This document shows positions 7,684-16,222 of a stretch of 48,943 nt of DNA, in pieces (the first letter of the stretch is position 1; each line of letters begins with the position of its first letter). The notes under the pieces are model-generated. The model saw nothing but the letters and a program-made list of their open reading frames with translations, did no database searches and had not been told where the DNA came from. Made by a program: the position numbers and the translations under genes. The stretch comes from an uncultured Anaerolineae bacterium (GTDB lineage: Bacteria; Chloroflexota; Anaerolineae; Aggregatilineales; UBA2796): the NCBI GenBank assembly GCA_938005675.1, contig CALKXH010000012.1, forward strand, positions 1-48,943. Direction: 5' to 3'.

Positions 7684-8508
7684 ATGCAGATTTTCATCAG
7701 CTACGCCCGTGCGGATAGCGCGTTCGCCCGACGCTTGGTCGAAGACCTCTCCGAGTACGACCTCGCGCTCTGGCTGGACGTGATCAACATCCCCAAGGGC
7801 GCCAACTGGGATATCGAGGTGCAAAAAGGGCTGGACTCCAGCGATTTGATGCTGGTCTTGCTCTCGCCCGATTCGGTCAACTCGCAGAACGTGGCGGATG
7901 AGTGGAGCTACTTCATCGAGAAGAACAAGCCCGTCTTGCCGCTCCTGATAGCCCCGACCGAAGTGCCCTTTCGCCTCTCGCGCCGCCAGCGCATCGATTT
8001 CACCGCCGATTACGAGGTCGGCTTCCGCGAGCTGCTGCGCGCCATCGGCTCGCCGCCGCGCCTCGATCCCGATAGCACCGAGCGCCTGACCAAAAAGCCG
8101 CCGCCCCGCGCCGAGCGCGCCGAGAGCGCCCCCCCGCGCGAGCGCCCCGCCTTTCGCGGCGGCGCCCAAACCGCCGAGCTGAGCCTCCACAGCTTGCCGA
8201 TCATCTGGGCGGAGCGCTACCATTGGTGGAACGGGATGCGCGGCGGCACGCTGGGCGAGATTCTGATCAATCCGCGCGAGGTGCTGCTCGTGCCGCCCAA
8301 GGCGCCCGCCATCAGCATCCCGCTGGGCAACTTGATCACGGTCAAGGCGCAACGCGCCCTCGATCCGCACCTCAAAATGACTTTTTACGGGGCGCAGGGG
8401 CAGTTCGGCAGCCTCGTCTTGATGGGCGCCACGCGGGCGCGCCGCCTCGCCATCAATCAAGAGATCGTCAACTTGCTCAAGTGGCTGACTAAGCGCTCGT
8501 TAGAGTAG
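7684..8508 (+). CDS. TIR-domain protein with a C-terminal GRAM/PH-like domain
   Basis: A 274-residue protein. Residues 1-125 form a bacterial TIR domain: MQIFISYARADSAFARRL at the first strand, ALWLDVINIPKGANWDIEV with Glu45 at the place of the catalytic NADase glutamate, LMLVLLSPDSVNSQNVADEW, and KPVLPLLI. A proline- and arginine-rich linker (about 130-160) joins it to a C-terminal beta-rich segment (about 165-270: W-W-N-G-M-R-G-G-T-L-G-E-I-L-I-N...LITVKAQ...LKMTFYG) that looks like a GRAM/PH lipid- or protein-binding fold. TIR domains of this kind can hydrolyse NAD or signal in antiviral defence, or act as scaffolds. Which applies here is unknown. It heads a plus-strand run and is followed after 44 bases by a hydrolase-fold protein. 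Confidence 0.82.
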   Translation: MQIFISYARADSAFARRLVEDLSEYDLALWLDVINIPKGANWDIEVQKGLDSSDLMLVLLSPDSVNSQNVADEWSYFIEKNKPVLPLLIAPTEVPFRLSRRQRIDFTADYEVGFRELLRAIGSPPRLDPDSTERLTKKPPPRAERAESAPPRERPAFRGGAQTAELSLHSLPIIWAERYHWWNGMRGGTLGEILINPREVLLVPPKAPAISIPLGNLITVKAQRALDPHLKMTFYGAQGQFGSLVLMGATRARRLAINQEIVNLLKWLTKRSLE

Positions 8509-8552
8509 CGCTGCATCGTGTACGGCTAAGAGCGTGAGAGAAGAGCATTTCT

Positions 8553-9320
8553 ATGGATGAACAAGCGATTCGTGAAGGGCTTTACGCCGTACCGTTCATA
8601 CAGCATCGCATCACCAGCGGCTACATTCAAATCATGGACGGCGCGCACAGCTTGCCGGCTTTCTGGGCGCATCCGCAGATCGGCGGCGCCTTCCCCGGTC
8701 TCGTCCTTGTGCATGGCGAGCGCGGCTTGAACAACCAAATTCGGATGCGCGTGCGTCGCTTCGCCGAGCTGGGCTACTACGTCATCGCGCCCGAACTCTT
8801 CGGCGCCACTTTCAACACCCACGACCTTGAAACTTGCCGCGCCGCGCTGCGCAAGGGCGGCGACTCGGCGGTTGAGTCGGCGTTGCAGGTGCTGCGCACG
8901 CACAATCGCGTCAACGGGCGGCTCGGCGTGGTCGGTTGGGGCGCGGGCAGCGAGGTCGCCTTGCGCATCGCCCTCAAGCACTCCGATCTGCAGGCTGCTG
9001 TGCTGTTCGGCGGCGATCCGCAGCCGCTCCTCAGCGAGCTGCCCAACGATCAGACCGCCATCCTCGCCTTCTACGGCGACGATGATCCAGAGGTCTTGCC
9101 CGCCACGCTCAATCAGATGTGGCAGGCTCTGGCGCAGAGCAAGGCGCGCTGGCAGATGATCGTCTATCCGAACGTGGGCAATGATTTCAAGGATGAGACC
9201 TCGCCGCGCTATCACGCCCACTACGCGGCGGACGCTTGGCGGCGCTGCAGCGAGTTCCTGCACGAATTGCTAGAGCCGCCCGCCCCGACCGTCAGCCACA
9301 AGCCGAGCGATCAAGCATGA
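8553..9320 (+). CDS. Dienelactone-hydrolase-fold protein, probable pseudoenzyme
   Basis: A 255-residue alpha/beta hydrolase of dienelactone-hydrolase type: GLVLVHGERGLNN near the oxyanion strand, YYVIAPELFG, and FYGDDDPEVL at the acid position. The nucleophile elbow, normally G-x-C/S-x-G-G, reads GWGAGS, with glycine where Cys or Ser should be. The usual histidine motif (GxGHxF) reads VGNDFKDE, with Asn for His. Two of three triad residues are therefore missing, while the fold-forming residues are kept, so this may be a binding or regulatory protein. It lies between the TIR gene and lipB, whose start overlaps its stop as ATGA. The ribosome site is GAGAGAAGAG. Confidence 0.8.
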   Translation: MDEQAIREGLYAVPFIQHRITSGYIQIMDGAHSLPAFWAHPQIGGAFPGLVLVHGERGLNNQIRMRVRRFAELGYYVIAPELFGATFNTHDLETCRAALRKGGDSAVESALQVLRTHNRVNGRLGVVGWGAGSEVALRIALKHSDLQAAVLFGGDPQPLLSELPNDQTAILAFYGDDDPEVLPATLNQMWQALAQSKARWQMIVYPNVGNDFKDETSPRYHAHYAADAWRRCSEFLHELLEPPAPTVSHKPSDQA

Positions 9321-10057
9321 GCGACTCCCTGTGCGCCGCGATTTACGCGGGCAAAATGCCCTACGAGGCGGCTTGGGCGCTCCAGAGGCGCCTTGCGGCG
9401 GCGCGCGCCGCCGATCGCATCCCCGACGTGCTGCTCCTGCTGGAGCATCCGCACACTTACACGCTCGGCTCAGCTGGCAAGCCGGAGCACCTGCTCTGGT
9501 CGCCTGAGACGTTGGCGGAGCGCGGAGTGGCGCTCTATCGGGTTGACCGTGGCGGCGATATCACCTATCACGGCGATGGGCAGCTGGTCGGCTACCCGAT
9601 TCTACGCCTGCCTTGCGGCGCAGACGGTCTGCACGCCGATGTGATCGCCTACGTGCGCGCGCTGGAGCAAGTCATCATCGACTTTTTGGCGGGCTACGGC
9701 GTGCAAGGCGAGCGCATCAGCGGCTTGAGCGGCGTCTGGGTACGCAAGGAGGGCGCGCCGCACAAGATCGCGGCGTTGGGCGTGCGCGTGACCACCAAAC
9801 GAGTCACGCAGCACGGCTTCGCGCTCAACCTGACCACCGATTTGCGCTACTTCGAGGGCATCGTGCCGTGCGGCATCCGCGATAAGGGCGTGACGCGCCT
9901 CGCCGACTTGATCGCGCAGCCGCCCGATCTGCCCGCCGCCGCTGCGCAGCTCGCCCCGATCTTCGCGGCGCGCTTCGGACGGCGAGTCCATCCGCTAAGC
10001 CTCGATCAGCTGCTGACAACTTTGGGAGATGCTCATGAGTTTCACGTTGCGCCCTAG
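9317..10057 (+). CDS. lipB: Lipoyl(octanoyl) transferase
   Basis: A 246-residue enzyme that moves octanoyl from acyl-carrier protein to the lipoyl domains of 2-oxoacid dehydrogenases and the glycine cleavage system. It has the family motif VDRGGDITYHGDGQLVGYPI (R-G-G-x-x-T-x-H-G-x-G-Q), the catalytic Lys150 in PHKIAALGV and Cys185 in GIVPCGIRDKGVT. I start at the ATG at 9317, which overlaps the previous stop as ATGA; the longer in-frame extension lies inside the upstream gene. No lipA is adjacent. The next gene begins inside its 3' end. Confidence 0.95.
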   Translation: MSDSLCAAIYAGKMPYEAAWALQRRLAAARAADRIPDVLLLLEHPHTYTLGSAGKPEHLLWSPETLAERGVALYRVDRGGDITYHGDGQLVGYPILRLPCGADGLHADVIAYVRALEQVIIDFLAGYGVQGERISGLSGVWVRKEGAPHKIAALGVRVTTKRVTQHGFALNLTTDLRYFEGIVPCGIRDKGVTRLADLIAQPPDLPAAAAQLAPIFAARFGRRVHPLSLDQLLTTLGDAHEFHVAP

Positions 10058-10433
10058 AATTTTCTCGCTCTTGCTGTGTTCGCACGTCGAGATGGACGAG
10101 GTGACGGGCGGTTGGCGGCTCGCGCCGCTGAGCCACGTGGCGGTGCGCAACTTGCCCTTGCCGCTCAACGTGGTGCTGTGCGCCAACATCATGGCGCCGC
10201 CTGAGGAGATGGAGATCAGCTTCCGCATCTTTCACGCCGAGCAACCTGAAGGCGTGCCGCTCAACGCGCCGATGCGCCTGCGCCCTGAGGCGGGTAAGAA
10301 TGTCGACGTGATGGCGCGCCTCGCCCTGAAGCTGACCAGCACGGGGCTGTATCTCGTCGAGGCGCGACTGGGCGACTTTGACACGGCGCTCACGCCTTTG
10401 CGCGTCTCGCGTTGGGCGGAAGGGGCGGGATGA
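10035..10433 (+). CDS. Uncharacterised protein, possibly DUF6941-like
   Basis: A 132-residue soluble protein that starts inside the lipB 3' end. The ATG at 10035 is favoured over the one at 10029 because GGGAG sits six bases upstream of it. The pattern L-L-L-C-x-H-V-E-M-D near the start, followed by a hydrophobic beta-strand-rich body (FRIFHAEQPEGVPL, LALKLTSTGLYLVEARL), recalls the small DUF6941 proteins that begin with a L-L-C-D/H-x-A-x-x-D motif. That is my recollection of the family and should be treated as tentative. Function is unknown. Its stop overlaps the next gene's start as ATGA, so it is coupled to the secreted beta-propeller protein. Confidence 0.6.
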   Translation: MSFTLRPRIFSLLLCSHVEMDEVTGGWRLAPLSHVAVRNLPLPLNVVLCANIMAPPEEMEISFRIFHAEQPEGVPLNAPMRLRPEAGKNVDVMARLALKLTSTGLYLVEARLGDFDTALTPLRVSRWAEGAG

Positions 10434-12214
10434 TCCGCCGCCTTTGCCTGCTGGCACTGATCGCGGCGCTCAGCCTGCCGCATTCGGTCGGCGCGCAAGC
10501 CGATTGGCGGCGCTACTACAGCGAGGTTTTCGGCGTCGCCTTCGCCTACCCTGCCGCGTGGCTGGTGCGCGAGAACCTCGCCACGCGGACAGTTCTCGTG
10601 GCGCCTGAGGGCGCTTGGGAGAGCTTGGCGGAGGGCAAAACGCCCGACGACGTGCTGCTCAGCCTGACTTTCAGCACTTTGCGCGCCATGGGCATCCCCA
10701 ACGCGGACGCTTTCCCCGCGCTGCTGCTCAGATATGCCACAAGCGGTCGACGCGCGCTGAATCCTGTGCAGATCGGCGGGGCAGCGGGCGTGGCGCTGAG
10801 CGAGCGCGACTCCGCTCACCAATTGGCGATTTACACGGCGTTGCTCTCGTTGGGCGGGCGGCGCGTGGCGCTGCTGCGCGCTGTGAGCACGCTAGAGGTC
10901 TGGGAGGCGGGCGGCGCGGCGACTCTTGAGCAATTTTTGGCGCAGGTGAGCTTCTTCCCGCCCAGCGAAGGCGCCGACCTCGACCGCATCGACATCCCGC
11001 TTTGGCAGGTCGCGGCGGATGCGTTGCCCGACTTGAACGCCATCGCCGTCAGCGCCGATGGCGCGCTGATTTACGCGGCGGATGCGCGGCGCGGCATCTG
11101 GCAGCTCGCCTCCGATGGCACGCCGCTGCCTGATCGGCTGACTTTCCCGCAAGTTCAGCATTATGGGCAAATCGTGACGCGCCTCGATGGCTCGCAATAC
11201 ATCGCCGATCCGCTCAGCGGCGTGGTGTGGCGGCGCGCCCCCGACTCAGACTCCGTGACGCGCTTCTTCGGCGGGTCGCGCGGGACGGGGCGCGGCGCTT
11301 TTGGCGAGGCGATGCCGCGCCAATTCGTCTTCAGCGGGCAGAACATCTACGCAGTTGATGAAAACGCCGACGGCGTGCGCGTGCAGGTCTTCAACGTGGG
11401 CGGGGGCGCCGTGACGGTCTGGAATTTGGCGCAGGAGCTGCCCAATGCGCGCAACGTCCTGCTGGGCGCGGATAGGCAAGGCAATCTGTATCTCTTGGCG
11501 GGCGGGACGGGCGGCTTGCTCAAGCTCTATGCCGATGGGCGTACGGCGCAGCGCGGCATTGGCGGCGCGTGGCTCGCCCAGAGCGAGCCGCTGGCTTTGG
11601 CGCTGGATCGCTTCGATAATTTCTACGTGGCGACGGCGGATCAGGGCATTTTGATGTTATCGCCCGATGGCGCGCTGCTGGGCGTCATCGGCGAGCCGTA
11701 CGACGAATCATCGGCGCCCAAAGCGGGGCAGTTAGCTCGCCCGATTGCCCTCGCGCCCTCGCCCGATGGCAATCGCCTGTACGTGGCGGACGCGGGCAAG
11801 CATCCACAGGTGGTCGCCTTTGTGCTGGATCGCAATTTAGCGGAGTCGGTGGCGAAAGGCAGCGCCGATCAGGGCGAGATCGGCTACGGCGAACAGCGAC
11901 TCGGCGCGCTGAGCGATCAGATTTTCGTGCATACCTACAGCTTCGAGGGCAAGGCGGGCGATTCGATCACGCTCACCTTGCGCTCCGCCGAGTTCGATGC
12001 CTACCTTGAGCTGCTCGGCGTTGACGGCAAGCCGCTCGCAGTCAACGACGACGCGGGCGCGCCGAGCGAGTCGCTCTCAGCCACTGATGCGCAGATCGCC
12101 GCTTTCCGCCTGCCCGAAGACGGGCGCTACACAGTGCGCGTCACGCGCTTCGGGCGCGAGACGGCGCGCGGCGCGTTCGGCAGCTATACGCTCCAGCTCA
12201 GCCGCGCCCCCTAA
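10430..12214 (+). CDS. Secreted beta-propeller (NHL/SMP-30-like) protein with a C-terminal PPC-type domain
   Basis: A 594-residue exported protein. The signal peptide is MIRRLCLLALIAALSLPHSVGAQA, with cleavage near residue 24. The first 180 residues are a globular domain beginning with the aromatic segment WRRYYSEVFGVAFAYPAAW. Residues about 200-460 show repeated strands of the kind VSADGALIYAAD, DRQGNLYLLAGG, DRFDNFYVATAD and SPDGNRLYVADAG, typical of NHL or six-bladed propellers. The last 110 residues (HTYSFEGKAGDSITLTL, AYLELLG, YTVRVTRFG, GSYTLQL) match the bacterial pre-peptidase C-terminal fold. Probably an extracellular binding or adhesion protein; no catalytic motif is visible. The start ATG at 10430 overlaps the previous stop. 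Confidence 0.75.
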   Translation: MIRRLCLLALIAALSLPHSVGAQADWRRYYSEVFGVAFAYPAAWLVRENLATRTVLVAPEGAWESLAEGKTPDDVLLSLTFSTLRAMGIPNADAFPALLLRYATSGRRALNPVQIGGAAGVALSERDSAHQLAIYTALLSLGGRRVALLRAVSTLEVWEAGGAATLEQFLAQVSFFPPSEGADLDRIDIPLWQVAADALPDLNAIAVSADGALIYAADARRGIWQLASDGTPLPDRLTFPQVQHYGQIVTRLDGSQYIADPLSGVVWRRAPDSDSVTRFFGGSRGTGRGAFGEAMPRQFVFSGQNIYAVDENADGVRVQVFNVGGGAVTVWNLAQELPNARNVLLGADRQGNLYLLAGGTGGLLKLYADGRTAQRGIGGAWLAQSEPLALALDRFDNFYVATADQGILMLSPDGALLGVIGEPYDESSAPKAGQLARPIALAPSPDGNRLYVADAGKHPQVVAFVLDRNLAESVAKGSADQGEIGYGEQRLGALSDQIFVHTYSFEGKAGDSITLTLRSAEFDAYLELLGVDGKPLAVNDDAGAPSESLSATDAQIAAFRLPEDGRYTVRVTRFGRETARGAFGSYTLQLSRAP

Positions 12215-12262
12215 CTCAGCGTAGCTTAAACGTGCGCTCACAAAGATTGGGCAAGATTCCAT

Positions 12263-12291
12263 TTGCCAGATTGGACAGGCTGTGCTATTCT
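12263..12291 (+). promoter_or_regulatory. Promoter of the sugar ABC operon
   Basis: TTGCCA (12263-12268), a 17-base spacer and TATTCT (12286-12291) form a standard sigma-70 promoter. Transcription would start near 12298, at the edge of the inverted repeat. Confidence 0.6.
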
Positions 12292-12298
12292 TTATAGC

Positions 12299-12325
12299 TG
12301 AACATTGGTTCACAAAAAATGTTCA
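12299..12325. promoter_or_regulatory. Nested inverted repeats at the sugar-operon start site (candidate operator)
   Basis: TGAAC (12299-12303), four bases, GTTCA (12308-12312) is a perfect inverted repeat. The same left arm, extended to TGAACATT (12299-12306), also pairs with AATGTTCA at 12318-12325. The arms sit at and just after the expected transcription start, where a repressor would block the operon, and the sharing of one arm permits alternative hairpins in the leader RNA. No LacI- or ROK-type regulator gene is adjacent. Confidence 0.5.
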
Positions 12326-12340
12326 AAGAAGGAGTTCGCA

Positions 12341-13696
12341 ATGCGCAAAGGTTTCGTCTTTCTTTTGGTCTTGGCGCTCGTGCTGGTAGGCTTGGCGGGG
12401 ACAAGCGCTGAGCCCAGCCGCGCGCAAGGCACGTGGAGTCTGGCTGAGGCGGCAAAGCCGTACGCCGGCACGGAAATCCGCGCCTTTTTCTTGGAGCGCC
12501 CCGGCTACGTGGCGGCGCAGCAGATGATCCCGGAGTTCGAGCAGATCACGGGCATCAAGGTGACGTGGGACGTGACGCCTTACGAGAACAGCCTTGAGAA
12601 GCAGACGCTCGACTTCACCGGCGGCACGGCACAGTTCGACGTGGTGCTGGTCGACGTGGTGTGGATCGGCAACTTCGCCGCCAACGGCTGGATCGTGCCG
12701 CTGGAGAAATTCTACAAGAATCCAGCGCTGGCTGATCCAGAGCTGAACCTCGACGGCTTCTTCCCGATCCTGCTTGAGTCGTTCGGCACGTGGGACGGCG
12801 TGATCTACGGCTTGCCCTTCGATAACTACAGCGGCTTGCTCTACTACAACAAGTGCATGTTGCAAGAGGCAGGCTTCGAGCGCCCGCCGGACACTTGGGA
12901 AGAGCTGCTGAACGTCTACGGACCGGCGCTGACTAAAGACGGCAAGTACGCTTTTGCCCTGCAGAGCCGCCGCGGCGAGACGCAGTCCGCCGACTCGTTC
13001 ATGCGCGTGATTTGGCCCTTCGGCGGCTCGCTGCTGAAGGATGACTTCACCTCGAACTTGTCCTCGCCGGAGTCGTTGGCGGGCTTGAAGTTCCGCCAAG
13101 ACCTGATGCGCTACATGCCGCCGGACATCGTCGCCTTCGATCACGACGAGACCGTGCAGGCGCTGGCGCAGGGTCAGGTGGCGATGATCACCGAGTGGAG
13201 CGCCTTCTATGCCACGCTCGCCAATCCTGCCACTTCGCGCATCACCGATTGTTTGGGCATCACGGTCGAGCCAGCCGGTCCGGCTGGGCGCAAGCCCGCT
13301 CTGGGCGGCTTCTCGCTGGCGGTGAACTCCAGCAGCTCGGAGGCGAAGCAGGCGGCGGCATGGCTGTTCATCCAGTGGATCACCAGCGAGGCGAAGGCGA
13401 AGGAATACGCCGAGCGTGGTGGCGTCTCTGGGCGGCGCAGCGTCTACCAAGACCCGGAGATGATCGCCAAGTTCCCGCACTATCCCGCCCTCGCCGAGTC
13501 GTGGGAGAAGTACGGCAACGCCGTCTTCCGTCCGCGCTTCCCGGAGTGGCCCGCCCTCTCAGACGTGATCGCCCAGTTCGGCACGGAGATGATGCTGGGC
13601 AGCATCTCGGTTGAGGAAGGTGTGGCGCGCATCGAGGCGCAAATGGCAACCATCTTGCGCGATTACACCGCTGGGCGTCTGCCCAAGCTGCAGTAG
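12341..13696 (+). CDS. ABC sugar-transporter substrate-binding protein
   Basis: A 451-residue extracellular solute-binding protein of family 1 (CUT1). The start is the ATG at 12341, seven bases after GGAG; an earlier in-frame start has no ribosome site. The signal peptide ([20 protein letters not shown]) ends in a signal-peptidase-I-like SRAQ with no lipobox cysteine. The mature part has the family pattern [62 protein letters not shown], a hinge segment and [25 protein letters not shown]. It delivers sugar, identity unknown, to the two permeases encoded downstream. A strong hairpin follows its stop. Confidence 0.92.
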   Translation: MRKGFVFLLVLALVLVGLAGTSAEPSRAQGTWSLAEAAKPYAGTEIRAFFLERPGYVAAQQMIPEFEQITGIKVTWDVTPYENSLEKQTLDFTGGTAQFDVVLVDVVWIGNFAANGWIVPLEKFYKNPALADPELNLDGFFPILLESFGTWDGVIYGLPFDNYSGLLYYNKCMLQEAGFERPPDTWEELLNVYGPALTKDGKYAFALQSRRGETQSADSFMRVIWPFGGSLLKDDFTSNLSSPESLAGLKFRQDLMRYMPPDIVAFDHDETVQALAQGQVAMITEWSAFYATLANPATSRITDCLGITVEPAGPAGRKPALGGFSLAVNSSSSEAKQAAAWLFIQWITSEAKAKEYAERGGVSGRRSVYQDPEMIAKFPHYPALAESWEKYGNAVFRPRFPEWPALSDVIAQFGTEMMLGSISVEEGVARIEAQMATILRDYTAGRLPKLQ

Positions 13697-13712
13697 GCGC
13701 TTGCCCCTCTGC

Positions 13713-13740
13713 GTGGAGGTCGGCATCAGCTGACCTCCAC
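13713..13740 (+). terminator. Intra-operon hairpin after the binding-protein gene
   Basis: GTGGAGGTC (13713-13721) pairs perfectly with GACCTCCAC (13732-13740), and the inner bases extend the stem. There is no T-tract, so it is more likely an mRNA-stabilising or partial-termination element that raises binding-protein output relative to the permeases, as known for other binding-protein operons. Confidence 0.55.
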
Positions 13741-13773
13741 CGCCAAAACGGCTTTTGATGAGGACTTTTTGCG

Positions 13774-14343
13774 ATGCAGATACCCTTAGACGTTCAAAGC
13801 ATGGCGAAGCAGGCGCTGAGCGAGATCGGCGCGGTTCTGGAGCGCGTGCCGAACGAGACAGCCCGCCTGATGTGCGATACAATCATGGCAGCGCGGCGAA
13901 TTGCCACTTACGGCGTGGGGCGCGAAGGGCTGATGATGAAGGCGCTGTGTATGCGCTTGATGCATCTCGGCTTGGATGCACACGTGGTCGGCGATATGAC
14001 CACGCCGCACTTGGGCGAGGGCGATTTGCTGATCGTGAGCGCCGGTCCGGGCGAGTTCTCGACGGTCTTGGCGCTGATGGGCGTCGCCAAGCGCGACGGG
14101 GCGCGCACGCTGTGCATCACGGCGCAGCCCGGCGGACGGGCGCCCTCGCAAGCCGATGTGGTCATCCATCTGCCGGCGCAGACTATGGCGGATGATACGG
14201 GCGGCAACGCCAGCTTGCTGCCGATGGGCAGCCTCTACGAGGCAGTTCAGTTGGTCTTCTTCGATCTGATCTCGATCATGCTGCGCGAGCTGAGCGGTCA
14301 GACGCCTGAGCAGATGCGCGCGCGCCATACCAATCTAGAGTGA
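13774..14343 (+). CDS. SIS-domain protein related to 6-phospho-3-hexuloisomerase, altered phosphate site
   Basis: A 189-residue SIS-fold protein whose length and landmarks follow 6-phospho-3-hexuloisomerase (HxlB/PHI): [64 protein letters not shown] and the terminal M-R-A-R-H-T-N-L-E. In PHI the sugar phosphate is held by Ser in GAGRSG and by SGSGET. Here these read GVGREG and SAGPGEF, so the phosphate-binding Ser/Thr residues are replaced. The substrate may thus be an unphosphorylated or different sugar. No hexulose-phosphate synthase or kinase is nearby. It lies between the binding-protein and permease genes, so it probably acts on the imported sugar. Confidence 0.75.
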   Translation: MQIPLDVQSMAKQALSEIGAVLERVPNETARLMCDTIMAARRIATYGVGREGLMMKALCMRLMHLGLDAHVVGDMTTPHLGEGDLLIVSAGPGEFSTVLALMGVAKRDGARTLCITAQPGGRAPSQADVVIHLPAQTMADDTGGNASLLPMGSLYEAVQLVFFDLISIMLRELSGQTPEQMRARHTNLE

Positions 14344-14360
14344 GCGAGGAGCGAGTGGCT

Positions 14361-15305
14361 ATGGCAAATCTGGCAGACGCGGTCAATTTGGTAGAGACTG
14401 AACAGACGGCTCGGCACAGGCGTCCCCTGCGCATCAATTGGCTGGCGCTCGCCATGATCCTGCCGTCCATCATCGCCCTGTTGCTGATCGGGCTGTATCC
14501 CTTGCTCTTCGCCCTCAGCCTGAGCTTCCAGCGCTTCCTGCTCAATCGCCCCCAGAACAACGGCTTGTTCGTCGGCTTCGAGAACTACGCCACCGTGCTG
14601 AACGATCCGTTGTTCTGGTCATCGCTGGGGCGCACGCTGACCATGCTGCTGATCGTGCTGATCGTGCAGATTGTGGCGGGCATCGGCATCGCCGTGCTGA
14701 TCGACAGCAGCCGTTGGCGCGCCGTCAACTGGACGGTCAAGACCGCGCTAGTCATCCCCATCGCCATGACTCCGGCTGTGGTCGGCTTGCTGGGCTTGCT
14801 GATCTTCAACCGCGACTTCGGCTTGATGAACTATCTGCTCGGCTTGATCGGCATTGAGAAGGTCAACTGGCTGGGCGATCCGACCATGGCGATGGTGGCG
14901 ATCATCCTCACCGATATCTGGCAGTGGACGCCTTTCGCCGCGCTGATTATGCTCTCCAGCCTCGCCATTGTGCCGCACGACATGGTTGAAGCCGCCAAGC
15001 TGGATACCAAGAACAGCTGGACGATCTTCCGTTACGTCAAGCTGCCTTACCTGATGCCGGGCATCACGGCATTCATGATCATCCGCACGGCGGACGTGCT
15101 GAAGCTCTTCGATATGCCCTTCACCCTGACGCGCGGCGGACCGGGCGTCTCAACTGAGCTGATCAGCTTGTATGTGCAGCGCATGGGCTTCCGCATCTTT
15201 GATATGGGCGTGGCGTCGGCGCAGGCGGTGCTGCTGCTGATCCTGTGCATCATCTTGGCGCGCGCCTACATCCATTTCTTCTATCGCACGCCTGAATCCG
15301 AGTGA
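14361..15305 (+). CDS. ABC sugar-transporter permease (MalF/UgpA type)
   Basis: A 314-residue inner-membrane permease of the binding-protein-dependent type with about six helices. It has the N-terminal helix [21 protein letters not shown] and the EAA loop [25 protein letters not shown], which couples to the ATPase. I start at the ATG at 14361, nine bases after GAGGAG; GTG codons at 14340 and 14355 are alternatives, the first overlapping the preceding stop. No ATPase gene is present in the operon, as is common for CUT1 systems that share one MsiK/MalK-type ATPase encoded elsewhere. Confidence 0.93.
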   Translation: MANLADAVNLVETEQTARHRRPLRINWLALAMILPSIIALLLIGLYPLLFALSLSFQRFLLNRPQNNGLFVGFENYATVLNDPLFWSSLGRTLTMLLIVLIVQIVAGIGIAVLIDSSRWRAVNWTVKTALVIPIAMTPAVVGLLGLLIFNRDFGLMNYLLGLIGIEKVNWLGDPTMAMVAIILTDIWQWTPFAALIMLSSLAIVPHDMVEAAKLDTKNSWTIFRYVKLPYLMPGITAFMIIRTADVLKLFDMPFTLTRGGPGVSTELISLYVQRMGFRIFDMGVASAQAVLLLILCIILARAYIHFFYRTPESE

Positions 15306-15316
15306 GGTCACGACCG

Positions 15317-16210
15317 ATGGCACGCGCAGAGAACTTTCAGACCGGTTTGCTCTCAAGCCGCGCTCAAAAGGCGACGATCCGTCGGCAGCGCATCCCGCCG
15401 AGCGCGTGGCTGCAATTGGCGCTGTTGATTCTGCTCTTGATCTTCATCCTGACGCCTTTTTTCTGGATGGTCTCGACCTCGCTCAAGGAGCAGAACGACA
15501 CTTTCGCCATCCCGCCCAAGATCATCTTCACGCCCACGCTGGAGCACTATAACCTCGTGTTGTTCAGCCCTTCAGCCATCGTGCCCACGGGCTTGCAGAA
15601 CAGCTTGATCGTGGCGACTTTGACCACGCTCTTAGCGCTGGTGCTCGGCACGCCCGCCGCCTACGTCTTGGCGCGCTTTGAGTTTCGCGGCAAGCGCGAC
15701 TTGTGGTTCTGGTTCATCTCGAATCGCTTCATCTCGCCGATTGTGGTGGCGTTGCCGTTCTTCCTAATCGCGCGCGATCTGCAGCTGCTCAACAAGCCGC
15801 AAGCCCTGATCTTGATCTATCTGACCTTCAACATCCCGTTGGTGGTTTGGTTGTGCCTCGATCAGTTCCGCGCCATCCCGCGCGACCTCGATGAGCAGGC
15901 AAAAGTGGACGGCTGCAACCTGTTCGAGTCCTTTTGGCGCATCAACTTGCCTTTGGCGATACCGGGCGTGGTCGTCTCGGCGATTTTGTGCTTCATCTTC
16001 AGCTGGAACGAGCTGCTCTTCGCCCTGATCCTGAATCGCAGCAGCGGTCAGACGGCGCCTGTGCAGGCGGCGAACTTCATGACAGGCTTCGGCGTGAAGT
16101 GGGGCGAGATGATGGCGACCGGCACGTTGATCGTGCTGCCGGTGGTCATCTTCGCGGCGATTGTCTCGCGGCACTTGGCGCGCGGCTTGACGATGGGCGC
16201 CATCAAATAG
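15317..16210 (+). CDS. ABC sugar-transporter permease (MalG/UgpE type)
   Basis: The second permease, 297 residues. Features are the first helix [24 protein letters not shown], the mid-protein pattern [29 protein letters not shown], the EAA-type loop [26 protein letters not shown], and the C-terminal segment [13 protein letters not shown], which is typical of MalG-like proteins. I use the ATG at 15317, with GAGGT eight bases upstream; the GTG at 15302 overlapping the previous gene has weaker support. It pairs with the preceding permease to form the transport channel. Confidence 0.93.
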   Translation: MARAENFQTGLLSSRAQKATIRRQRIPPSAWLQLALLILLLIFILTPFFWMVSTSLKEQNDTFAIPPKIIFTPTLEHYNLVLFSPSAIVPTGLQNSLIVATLTTLLALVLGTPAAYVLARFEFRGKRDLWFWFISNRFISPIVVALPFFLIARDLQLLNKPQALILIYLTFNIPLVVWLCLDQFRAIPRDLDEQAKVDGCNLFESFWRINLPLAIPGVVVSAILCFIFSWNELLFALILNRSSGQTAPVQAANFMTGFGVKWGEMMATGTLIVLPVVIFAAIVSRHLARGLTMGAIK

Positions 16211-16222
16211 TGAGGTGGCTTT

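Noticed and set aside
12323..13480. A 385-codon open frame on the minus strand opposite the sugar-binding protein gene
   Set aside because: It is a shadow of the strongly supported plus-strand gene, with Arg/His/Gln-rich composition, no domain and no ribosome site. Long antisense frames are expected in DNA this GC-rich.
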